This document shows positions 50,905-62,216 of a stretch of DNA of 64,000 nt, one piece after another. The stretch's first letter is position 1; every line of letters begins with the position of its first letter. Under the pieces are notes generated by a model. That model was not told where the DNA came from. It saw nothing but the letters and a program-made list of their open reading frames with translations, and ran no database searches. This stretch comes from Cymbidium sinense (Eukaryota; Streptophyta; Magnoliopsida; Asparagales; Orchidaceae): NCBI GenBank assembly GCA_021442155.1, contig CM038229.1:74730443-74794442 (forward strand), written 5' to 3'. A program made the translations under genes and the position numbers.

Positions 50905-51600
50905 TGCGATTAGAAATTGAACAATAGGTCACTTCTGAAATCAAGAAATTGATTGATGCTGGCTTTATCAGGGAAGAAAAATATCCCACTTGGATAGGTA
51001 GTGTCATCCTAGTTAAGAAAAAGAATGGCCAAATTTGCATATGTGTCAATTTTAGGGATCTAAATAAGGCATGTCCTAAAGATGAATTTTTACTTCCTAT
51101 ACCAAAATTGATGGTAGACATTGCCTCATCTCATGTAGTATTCTTCTTTATGGATGGGTCACTGGCTACAACCAAATCAAGATGGCCCTCAAGGATGAAA
51201 GAAACTACTTTTGAACCCGATCAAATCTATTATTATAAGGTCATGCCTTTGGCCTTAAAATGGCTACATACCGTGATATGACTTGATCTTCAATGAACTC
51301 ATTCATCATCAAGTTGAATGCAATGTTGATAATCTACTAGTCAAAAGTAAAAGGAAGACCACCTCTTCGACTTGAGAGTAGTTTTCGAATGATTAAGATA
51401 ATTTAATCTCAAAATGAATCCCTTGAAGTGAGCATTCGGAGTAAATTCGGAAGATTCCTTAGGTTTTTTGTCTGGAATAGAGATCGACCCAGAGAAGATC
51501 AAGGTTATCTTAGAAATGCCATCCCCTAAAAGTCTAACTCAACTTAGATCATTCCAAGAGCAGTTGGCGTGTCTAAGATGCTTCATATCCTACTTATCAG
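50905..51600 (+). pseudogene. Reverse transcriptase of element A
   Basis: The frame 50949-51281 reads MIDAGFIREEKYPTWIGSV, VNFRDLNKACPKDEFLLPIP, FFMDGS and YYYKVMPLALKW, the fingers-palm motifs of Ogre/Tat RT. After a shift, VECNVDNLLVKSK (about 51312-51350) stands for the VECYVDDL catalytic box, with both Tyr and the second Asp changed. Upstream pieces from about 50905 complete the N-terminus. The polymerase is inactive. Confidence 0.82.
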
Positions 51601-51619
51601 GAAGATGCCAGCCATTCTC

Positions 51620-52135
51620 AACACTTATCAATAAAGGATGTTAAGTTCAAGTGGGATGACAAGTGCTAGCATGCCTTTGAAGACATCAAGCACTACCTAA
51701 TGACGCATCCTTAGCGCCCCTTATGCAAGAAAGCTTGATCTCTACATCAGATTAGATGACTCCCTTCATGCTTTGTTGGCTCAAACTAATGATGAAGGGA
51801 AAAAAAATGCTCTCTACTACCTCAATTATCATCTAATTTCTGCTGAGACAAACTACCCACCTATTGAGAAGAATTGCCTAGCTTTAATCTTTACATCCCA
51901 AAAGCTATGACATTACATGCTTTCTCACAAGGTGAATCTGATATCTAGAATTAATCCACTGTAATATCTCATGACATGGCCAAAATTATTTGGATGACTG
52001 GCACGATGGTCCACAATTTTATCATAGTTTGACATCACATTTGTACTCCCCTGTGCTGTGAAAGGACAAGCACTAGCGAATTTCTTAGCAGCACATTCAC
52101 TTCCTGTTGATTCTCCGCTTGGTGATGACCTCCCC
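51620..52135 (+). pseudogene. RNase H of element A
   Basis: KFKWDDKC.HAFEDIKHYL (about 51634-51695) is the connection region. LYYLNYHLISAETNYPPIEK (about 51813-51872) and HYMLSHKVNLISRINPL (51911-51961) are strong Ogre/Tat RNase H landmarks. GQALANFLAAHSLP (about 52060-52105) ends the domain. Several stops. Confidence 0.78.
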
Positions 52136-52139
52136 AATA

Positions 52140-52600
52140 AACAAATCATGAACTTAGGGGATACAAGCATTCATAGTTGGGAGATGTATTTTGATGATGT
52201 GGCTTCCTCTTAAAAAGGAGAAGAATCATGATCTACTCATCTAGAGAAGGCAGGGGTAGGAATAGTTCTCTAACCACCAAGATGTGATGAGATTCTCATA
52301 TCATCTGTCAATCCATGCACCTATAAAGTCAATATAAGGTTCGATTATCTCAGAGTTAGTCATTACATTATCCAGCATCAACATCTTTATGAATTCTCCC
52401 ATCAACCAAATCATGGGTCCTACAAAGTTAAAGCTCCATCACCATAAATACACCAAGGAGTTGTTGGCTCAAATCCTAGAGTTCACTATCTATAAGATTT
52501 CTCAAGGAGATAATGATGTAGTAGATGCAATGGTAAAGATTTCCAAGGAGTTGGCATGCCTATAAGATGAGTCCATTTCGACAAGGGTTCCAAATAGACA
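52140..52600 (+). pseudogene. Second RNase H of element A
   Basis: SWEMYFDDVASS (about 52176-52211) is the start motif of the additional RNase H (W.LYFDGA). GVGIVL and the VKAPSP..HQ pieces follow at the right spacing. DVVDAM-type sequence near 52510 fits its end, where the family has FADALA. Clearly degenerate. Confidence 0.55.
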
Positions 52601-52779
52601 AGTATTATCCATTATTGATGATGAACTCATCGAGATACTCTCTCTTGAAGGGGAGGTTGCCATTGCCAAAGAGGATGATGAGTCAGATTGGAGGCAACAA
52701 TTCATGGATAACTTAAACATAAGTAAACTACCTCAAGAGAAGTCATTAGCCCATCAGGTGAAACAAAAAGCTCTCTCAT

Positions 52780-54110
52780 ATGCTCTTATGGATGGCACCT
52801 TGTATTGGCGATCTTTTGATCATATGTGGTGATGTTGTTTAGCCAAACATGAAACTCATAAGATTGTGACCAAGGGACATTCAGGTTTATGCGGAGCTCA
52901 CTAGTCTATTTTGAAAATAATAACCAAGATCAAAAGACTAGGATACTACTAGCTGGATGATTAGAATGCATGGAAGCTAGAGATGACACCAATGTCAGGT
53001 GCATGGTGTGGTCCTGCATCAACCACCCAACATTCTATATCCTACATTAGCCTCGTGGCCATTTGAGTGTTGGGGGACATAGTGGGTCCAATCGATCTTC
53101 CTTCTTCTAAGGGTCACCGGTTCATTCTAGTTGCCACAAACTATATTTCCAAGTGGGTGGAGGCAATCCCACTTAGAGAGATCACAGCTCAACATGCGCT
53201 CCAATTTTTTAGGAACCATATCGTATATAAGTTTGGGATGCCTTGATAAATTATATCCGCTAATGGTTTTGTATTCAAGAGCACTAAAATCAACATCTTT
53301 GCCCAAACACACAACATAAATTGGAGATATTTCACCATTTACTACCCAAGGGAAAACAGTTTAGCAGAAGCATTCAACAAAACTCTCATCTAAATACTGA
53401 AGAAGGCACTCGACAAGAACAAGCAACATTGGCATGAGCATATTGAAGTATAGATATGAACTCCAACTCAATCTATCCCATTTTCTTTAGTGTATGGGTT
53501 CAAAGTATCTACCTTAAAGTCCAACTCCCATCACTTGATATATAATACCAAGACACTGAGAATGCCAAGCTATGGTTAGAAGGCCTTGAAGGTTTAGAGG
53601 AGAGATGCCTCAGGGCATGCCAAAACATTTAGTTGTACAAAGCCAAAATGATTCATGCACACAACAACTAGTTGAAGCCTTGTGGGCATACTACACCACA
53701 TACGAACTCAACCCAATTCTCCTTAGTGTATCAAGCCATTATACCATTAGAAGTTTAGCTCCCATCACTAAAGATAATAATGGGTAGTAAAATCACTACA
53801 TAGCGAATGCTAAGTTACGGAAGAGCTCAAAGGTTTGGAGGAGAGATGCCTACGGGCATGCTAAAACCTCGAGTTGCATAATGCCAAGATGATTCAAGCT
53901 CATAATAAGCCGGTCCACCCTAAAGCTTTTCAAGTAGGAGAGCTTGTTTTAGTTCTAAGGAGACCAATTTTGCCCGCCAAAGATGGGAGCAAGTTTGAAC
54001 CCAGAAAGCTTTTTTCATAGAAAGGCCTACCAAGGAGGATCTTATCATCTCATAAACTATGAGGGAGAGTGTCGTATGCTTTCAATCAATGGGCTCTACT
54101 TAAAAAAATA
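52780..54110 (+). pseudogene. Integrase of element A, with internal 244-bp duplication
   Basis: GHSGLCGAH (about 52880) is the zinc-binding HxxxH...H-type start. VGPIDLPSSKGHRFILVATN (53085-53144) and YISKWVEAIPL (53145-53175) begin the catalytic core. YYPRENSLAEAFNKTL (about 53341-53390) holds the third catalytic residue region (N-G-LAEAFNKT in the family). The next part is present twice: 53457-53690 and 53703-53930 share CTTTAGTGTAT and GAGGAGAGATGCCT words about 244 bp apart. The C-terminus QVGELVLVLRRPILP (about 53932-53976) is intact. The duplication alone would wreck the protein. Confidence 0.8.
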
Positions 54111-54214
54111 TTATCCATAAATCTTATTTGAAAATAATCATCAATAAAACTTCTTGTCATATGAAATTCCACCTCTTATGTGTTAGAAACATATTTTGCT
54201 TGTGAATCACATGT

Positions 54215-54455
54215 GTTTAGTATAGGTGCAAGAGAACCCACGCGACATCCTATCCCTTCACAACACAAACACAAATGACATTCAATCCTCTAGTGCTACT
54301 AGGATAGGTGTAAGAGAATCCAAGAGGCATTCTATTTTGACTAGTACAACTAAGTTAGGTGTAAGAGAACCCAAGTGGCATCCTTTCTTAGTGGAGTCAT
54401 GTTCCTACGTGTTTAGGATAGGTGTAAGAGAACCATAGCGGCATCTTATTCCTTT
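54215..54455 (+). repeat. Short tandem repeat after pol of element A
   Basis: Four copies of ATAGGTGTAAGAGAACCCAA-G-GGCATCCTAT at 54221, 54301, 54354 and 54417, spaced 53-80 bp. Confidence 0.85.
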
Positions 54456-54479
54456 TTCATAACATAAATAAATGTATAT

Positions 54480-55075
54480 CTTTTATCTCGAGCTACTTTA
54501 ATGTGGGAGCAAGCCCCTTGTGGCACTCACTCATTAGCTACTCCAGGTTAGGTTGATGTACTACCTTGCTAGTATATTAGCCCATTGGTCACTTGTCTAG
54601 CAGATGTGAGTTTTGCACTTTCTTCCTGACTTGACCACTGCAAACCAAAGAGCACCTTGTTAGTTAGGTAGATCTTATTTTGCAGTCAATAAGCTACCCC
54701 GTGTTGACTTCGTTTAAGAGGATGTAAGCCTACATGCTTTCTTCTAAAACAAGCCATCATGCACTAACTAAGTCGAGTATATTTGAGGCTTAGGATAAGT
54801 CCCCTATAGGCTCATTTCCTCTTGACTACTTCACCTTGGGTTTAGTCCTTACACAGACTCCAGTAGTTGCCATCGGATAGCCACCATCTCAAGATAGACT
54901 ATATTGGTGATCAGCCCCACTTTGGAGATAAATCTACACTTCTTTCTGATATCACAAAATGGGCCTAAGTTGGTTTCTCATGTTGCGACCCACTTGGATA
55001 CACTACTCTTGGTATGTGAGTCGGGCTTTCTCCTTGAGTTGGCCATCAATCTGTGGTGTTTTATTTGTTTGAAAA
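54480..55075 (+). repeat. 3'-UTR tandem-array fragment of element A
   Basis: Its reverse complement matches the array at 62217-64000, for example GTGTATCCAAGTGG / CCAACTCAAGGAGAAAG with 63750-63800, and TTTGCAGTGGTCAAGTCAGGAAGAAAG with 63120-63150. It ends abruptly at 55075, where the inverted LTR begins. Confidence 0.72.
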
Positions 55076-58000
55076 TGTTTATTGGGACACCACATAGATC
55101 CACATATGTACTTATTATGGTGATCATGTATGACATTGAGAAATGATGCACTATCTCGAGAGACAGAAGTTATCATTCTACAATGGGCCTAATCACTTAA
55201 TAAGGACTCCTAAGGATAATGAGTCTTCGAATGTACCAGAGATCTTTCTCCTACTTTACATGGAAAAGTAAAGTAGGGTTTATTTTAAACCAGGTTCGTT
55301 AAGTTCTTTATGGAGGCAAGCTCCCATAGTTAATTACATCCTAAGGAATGAGATTCCTTAAGAATACTATTAAGGTAAATGATCATTATCTCCAAAGATT
55401 TGAAAAGATTGGACTTAATCAATTGGTTATTTTGGAAAATCAAGTGGGATTGAAGGGGAGAGTTATTGAAACTAAAGGAGACAATAGGATGCTCATAAGA
55501 AACCTAATGAGCATCCCAAACTATCCTATGGTTGGGATTTATATTTTTGACATTTGAAGAGGATTATATATTTAAGTTAAATTTTTATTAGAAATCTAGG
55601 GCTTACAAGTCCACAACACAAGATCGTGGAAAAGCCTAAGAGGTGAGGATTTATGCTTGTAACTGTGAAGAGAAATAGCAATCTCAGATCCTAAATCTAG
55701 GGATATTTGGCGAGGGCCAAAGCACGACCTAAATCTAAGGTGAAAAATGGGCATATAGTTTACCTCAACAAGAGAGAATAAATCACCCGACTATTAGACT
55801 TACAACCTGTGGGGTAACCAACTCTCCTACAATTTTACATACATGTAGGAAATTTTTATGCTTTGCAAGATGGCTAAGTTGTTGTTTATTTAGAAAAGAG
55901 ACTAAGTCCTTAAACTTATTCTTTAAGAGACACGATCATGAAGGGCATGAATAAAGACTTAATCTAATGCAAATTTTGTTAAGTTTTATTTTGAGTTTTG
56001 GACATTCTTATTTGACACATGCTATGGGATTTTATATGCCGAATGCATGAGAAGATTTATTTTGGGCCAAAATCAGGAAGAAGGAGGTGTGTTTCCACCA
56101 TGGCTCTCAAAGGTCAAGCCATTTTCTTTGACAAAGGTGGAAGCCCTCCAATAGCAAGAGTGAAGCAATATGATTTATGCAAGATGTGAGACATACAACA
56201 TCCAGCTAAAGGGTTGCTAAATCTTTTATTATCTTGATTTATATACTAGGCTTTAGGTGAGGTTATGAGTTATTTAATTTAATTTTGAATTGATTAATTA
56301 GATAAGAAATTTATTTTTTCCTAAGAGCTTATTCGCATCCAGGCCATTCATCAAAGAATGAATAAATTAGAAAGATAATGACATCCTAATTGCACAATCA
56401 TAAAAAAAAACATCAATCAATTTATAAAATTAGTAAAAGAATAAGAGGTCGATGTGGTCGGGCTCCACCACATAAACCCAAAAAAAGAAAATGGATAGCC
56501 GAGCTTTACCCTTATACAACCCAAATTACAAATGAATAATTACAATTAAAAGGAATTCATGTTATGGGGATCATCATTCTTCATTCTTCATTCTTCATTT
56601 TGTTTTGCTTCTTTTCTTTCTTCTTTTTGGCTTGATTGGAATATGGTTACAAAAGACACATGGTGCATAAGACTTGGTCTTATGACCAATGTTCATCTTA
56701 ATCTCCCATAACATTCATTCCAAATCTTAATTGCAAAATTTACATCAAAATGGGAAAGGTAAATCTAACTAAACCTGCAAAATAAATGTTAGCTAAACAT
56801 ACTACACAACCCAAATAGTTATGTGAATAAGTTGGACTTAGCACCCCACACATGGGTAACCAAGCCAACCTGTCCTAGTTTAGATTATGCTTAGGGGTAT
56901 AAGCAACCTGTATAATAAAAATATTTATAGTTTTATTACAACGCCCCTTAAACATAATCCCCTACAGAAGACATGATTGGACTAAGATCATCTTTCGTTC
57001 ACGCATATTACCCATAACATCCAAATCTAAAATATTACATCACAAAATAAAATCAGCATCAAACCATGCATCGCCTAACATAGAGCTAGAAATTGTGACT
57101 TAGCCTAATGTGTGTGCCATTTAAGTCTTGTGTGGCATGTCTTAGCTAGGCTTTAAGGTTGGAATTTCTAAAGTGTGAAAGATTCAATTTAGAGGGTGGT
57201 TCCATTTCAAGTGATATAGTTGATTTGTTAATTTTTAGTTGGTGATTTGATTTGGTTTGAATGAACCTACACTTAGCAACTAAATATTATGAAGAGAAGA
57301 AAAGAGAGGAGAACTCTCTTTCATCCCTACCTTAAGTATTTCTAAGGTAGATTCATTAATGAATTTTCTTTAGTGAATGATTTATTATGTATTTAATTAA
57401 CCATAAGTTTATATTCTCTAAATATCCTATTCAATAAGAAAGGCCTCTTAGGATTAGTTAGGTGGATTACTATCACATAACACACACCCATTTATTTCTT
57501 TCACCATGTATACCATGCATATGAATAATCCTAAACATAGCTATACATGCAATTCAAATCTTAGTACACCTTGATGATGAATGCAAAGCCATACAGTTTG
57601 AAATTTGGATATTCCATGAATGCATGTATTTGTTATGTAAAAAAGAGGGATTTCTCATCCATTAATTAAATGCACATCCACATGTATAAAAGATATAAGT
57701 GAGCACGATGCCATTATTTTCTACGCTAGGGGCGTAAGGTACAAGACCTACTTAGAGCTACGTAAAGTCTCACATCCCCGAGATGTCTAGACTAATATAT
57801 CACTTTTCTTAAATACATGTAAATATACAAAAAGAAATAAATGGATGAAGAATCATGCAAAATATTATGTTTGATTTGGTTGTATAATTTACATGTATAA
57901 ATGTAAATATCCTTCTTAAGTCATAACATAGAAATGCATATGAAGTGATTTAAGCAAGTGTTGTGTTCTTTTTAAATGAACTATACACTTTGCAAATCTT

Positions 58001-61000
58001 ATAAATCCATGTTAAGAGAAGAAAGAAACATAATACACATCTTATATAATCACATGCAAGCTTATAAGTATTTATATAAGTAGCATCACTTCATCATAAT
58101 CTTTGATTTATAGGTTTTCAAAATAATTTTTTGATTAATAGTGATAATAGCCACTCATATTCTTAATTTTAACCAACACATGCAATTTCACATAAATGGG
58201 ACATTTTTTTTAATTAAGTTTTTAAAATAAATGAATGCTTGATCTCATATGGAAAATAATATTTAGCATGACTAGAAAGAAATAAAAAAAATGTAAGCAC
58301 ATGACTTCATTCACCCTAATTAATTCCTAAGACAATCCTATAAATAATATCATTTAAAATGAATCAAAATTCTTGAGATTTTGAATTTGATTTGACTTAG
58401 AAATGTGAAAAGGTTTGCTGATCCTAACCCATTCCCATGTGTGAATTGGTTTAGTTTAATTTAGAATAATTAGTTAATTTTATATTTTGATTATTAAGGT
58501 ATGAATTAAATCATTAATTACCTTACCTATACCACTTTAACATAATTATCCAAGTAATTATGAGCCAACATATGATATGCAACCATGAAATTAAATCAAG
58601 AATGCACCTAAGAAATAAAGGGTCTAATGCAATTGGCTCACAATTATTGATTAATTAAGCTAAAGGGTTTAATTAAGTACTTCTATAACCCTCTTACACA
58701 TGTAGTTTGATTATAATTTTCTTTGAAAATCTCTTAGGTTATTGAACACCTAAGAATCTACCCAAGAATTGAATAATTAAGTTTTAGAATGATTTGGTTT
58801 GAGTTTGATTAATTGGATTAAATAATGAACCATAATTAATTTAATTTAAGAGTTTTCAAATGAAATAACTTAAGGAAAAGATTATAATCTCATTCCTAAG
58901 TCCATTCACATTTTATGATGAGCAATTTAATTAATAAATTTATCACTATTTAGCATGCTAATTAACCATTTAATTAATTAATAAATGATTAGGAATGAAA
59001 TAAGCAATTTTCCTAATTAGCTAAGCAATAAATTCCAAGAAAATCATGAGAGGCAGAGGTCATCCCACTAATTAACCTCAGAAAGTTTGGAGTTAATTGC
59101 TTGATTAATTAGAGAGTAATTAGCTTAAGTACATTTCCAATAAAACCTAAATTGAGTTTAAAATCACTATTTAAAATTAATTAATTTTAATTTTCTATTA
59201 TTTTTCTTTGAATTATGTTTAAAATGAACTTGAGTTTGTATTTTTTGGAGTTTTCCATAATTAGTTATGAATTTTGGAAATTTCAGGATTAAAATTGAAT
59301 TAATTAGGCTTAATTAACCTCCTAATCTTGTGGCCATGTGATGGCAAGGCGATGCACTCACTTTCCAATGCGTGATGGGATATGTTATTTAAGTTGTCAC
59401 ATCTACCTACGCCGTAATTTTTCCACGGGCCATCCGATCAAGAGATCAAGATTAATTTCATGATTTAAGCTTAAATCAAAGTATCTAATCACAGCCGTCC
59501 ATTCCAATCACGGGGAATGGATGACATGTGATCCTTCTCCTTCACAAGCGATGAGAGACGGACACCGTTCGTCTCTCCCCATTCATTTCGAGCTCACCCA
59601 AGCTTGAATTGGGATCAAAATGACCCACACCTTCGGAAGGAGGGGGGATGCACATCCAACGATCAAGATCCAAAGGGGTGACACTTTTCTTCAAAAGGAC
59701 CAAGCATTTTCTAAGGCTATGAAGCAATTACCTCACCGGAGGCTATCGGTGCTTCCAACGAGGAGGTAGCTTCTGTCAGAGATGAAGCCATTGAATTGGA
59801 TCTTGGTTTGAAGTGTGGATTGCTCAATGACCAAGCTCCCTTCAATGGTGATCATCCTTGATCAAGGTGATGCTTCCCATGGCTTGGAGACTTGGGAAAA
59901 CTTGGTTTGAGCTGACGTCCATTGATGGTGTGCAAGGTTAATTTAGTTTTCATGGATGATGAGTTGGATTGGATTGATCCCATTTTTCAACTTTGAGCAA
60001 AACCTAAAAGGAGAAATGGGGAGCTTGAATGGCTTGCAAGGCTTAAAGAAGCTTCGTTTCAACCTCCTGTTAAAATCAATGCCTTTGTTTGAGAATGAGG
60101 GGGAGTATATCTCCCTCCTTGGATCGGATGGTGAATGAATTGCCATTTTGATCAATGGCAAGGATTGGGTTCATGGTTTGAGTTGCAAAACACCCCATGT
60201 GGGTCTTTTTGAGTAGTTGAGGGAAGAAGAGTCAATGCCCATGTGCTAGGTGAGTGCATTTGGTGATCTAAGTGTCCAATTTCTATTTGAAGGGTCAATT
60301 TGGCCTTGGCTTAGGTCATGGCTGACCCAAGCTCATTGGGTGATGTTCACCACCTCCCTTGGTGCCCATGTGGACCAATAGGAGGATGCCAAGTGGCCTT
60401 GAAAAAGAAATGACCAAATTCTAGGTGAATTTGGTCATAAGATACCCATTGACCTAAAGTCAAAATGGTCATTTGGCTATGATTTTAAATTGGGCAAATT
60501 TGAAATGATTTGAAAATGGGTTGGGCCAAATTTTAAGTGATTTGGAATTCATTTGATTTAATTTGGTTCAATTTGATCCATTTAGGTTGAGTTGGGTTAA
60601 ATTGGGTTATTTTGACCAATTCATCAAATTGGGTCAAATAACGGGTTATGTCAAGTTCAAATGATCATTTGGAGCTTATGGGTTTCATTGGTTTGGTTCA
60701 ATTTAGTTTATATTTGGTTTTGGTTCATTTAGGTTTATTTAGGTCAAATGGGTTGACCAATTTGACCATTTGACCCAATTAATAGGTCATGGGATGGTTT
60801 GGGCTTGGTTGATCATTTGAAATGTATTACAAGCTTTAGTTTCAATTTTGATTTAGTTTGATTTCAAGTTGATTTGACCTTTAAAGTTAAGGTTCATGGT
60901 CAATTAGGTTGGTCTTGGTCAATTGAAGCTTTGGTCAAGTTCAACAAGTGATTTGGAATGAGTTGCAATTAAGTTAGCTTAGATCAAGATTTAACCCATT

Positions 61001-62216
61001 TTGATTTTTTAGGTCAATTTGGGTCAACATAGGTCAAGTGGCCAATTAGGCTTGGTTTGGCTCAATTGATGGCTTCATCATGTTCAATCATTTATTATGG
61101 ATTGATTTAGATCAATGGTTTCAATCAGTTTGGCTTATAGTAAATTTTGGCTTATTTAGATTTCATTTGGGCTAAATGTTGACTTGGTCAAAGGCTAGGT
61201 TTGACTTAGTTTGATCGAATTTGAGTGATTGATCATCTTAGGATGATTATTGCTCACAATGTGAGGCTTAGATGGGCTTAGTTCAATCCAATTTGGGTTG
61301 GATTAGAATTTGGCTCAGAAAGGTCCTTTAGGTCACTTTGGGTCAAGTGAGCCAAAAGGGATTAATTGGCTTGATCAAGGCTTGATTTAAGTTTGGTTGA
61401 ACTCACATATGGACTTATGATGGAAATATAAATCCAATTGCAAGTGATTTGGAGTCAAATGAGTTTTGATTCTTTTGATAATTTTAAGTCAAAAGGATGA
61501 ACATGAGTTTGACTTGGGTTAGTTTGATTTTGATTTGGTGATTATAGTTCATGTTTATATTTGGGCATGTGATTGAAGTAGTGATTGTTTGAAGAGAAAA
61601 TCCAAAGGTTTGGATTGATTTGAGAATGATTTCGCTAAGTTCAAGAATTTGACTTGAAAGAGTGTAAATTAGATTTTGGTTTGATTTGAATATAAGTTTT
61701 GAATTGATTTTAGTTATTTGAATTTATATTTCATTTATATTTGTGAATATAAATGAGAATATAAATGGGTTATGCAAAAATATTTTGAGTTTTGGGTGAT
61801 TTGGATTTGATTTGAGCTAAGTCCATAAGATGAAATCAAATGGCTTAGGAAAGATTTTAGGATTTGAATTCAATCATGGGTTTCAATCATTTGATTTGGA
61901 ATTGATTCATAATTTGGATTTTAGAATTGATTCGATGATTTGAGAAAAATAGATTGGGTTGGATTTGATTTAAGATTTGATTAAGATTAGTTTGAAAGAG
62001 AGAAGCAAGGATTTGGTTCAAGCTATAGGATGGACAAATCTTCCTAATACCCCTAAGGCATAACATATTCCCATGACTAACTCTTTTAAGTCTCTAGGTT
62101 AGGTTAAGTGTTCACATAATCACTAGAAATGTCTTAAGACTAAGAAACTCTTAGTGTCTAAAGGAGTCCTATGTCTAAGATGTAGAAGTTGAAAGCTCAC
62201 TGCAAAAGTGAGGCCA
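55076..62216 (-). repeat. Inverted LTR of element A2, about 7.1 kb
   Basis: It is the reverse complement counterpart of 35790-43395. In - strand sense it begins near TGGCCTCACTTTTGC (62216 down) and ends near AATAAACA (55076). It lacks the duplication seen in LTR A and a short stretch before the LTR end. No primer site follows it on the - strand side (55075 down), so it is not a 5' LTR. It is preceded, in - sense, by the family's 3'-UTR array, so it is best read as the 3' LTR of a second, oppositely oriented element. Confidence 0.78.

Larger units (their letters stand above)
35790..55075 (+). mobile_element. Ogre/Tat-like Ty3/gypsy element A (interrupted at its 3' UTR)
   Basis: The order on the + strand is: long LTR (35790-43395), primer site (43406), leader tandem array, N-terminal ORF and Gag, protease, RT, RNase H, a second RNase H, integrase, short tandem repeats, then a 3'-UTR-type array cut at 55075. 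The protease (TFTDEDL), RNase H (HYMLSHKVNLISRINPL) and integrase (SKGHRFILVAT) motifs are those of the Ogre/Tat branch. The 3' LTR in + orientation is missing from the window. Instead the sequence enters an inverted LTR of the same family. All genes carry stops and shifts. Confidence 0.82.

Noticed and set aside
35790..62216. A single DNA transposon with 7-kb terminal inverted repeats
   Set aside because: The left arm ends at a tRNA-type primer site and Ty3/gypsy genes follow, and the right arm is preceded on the - strand by the family's 3'-UTR array. Two LTR elements explain this better.
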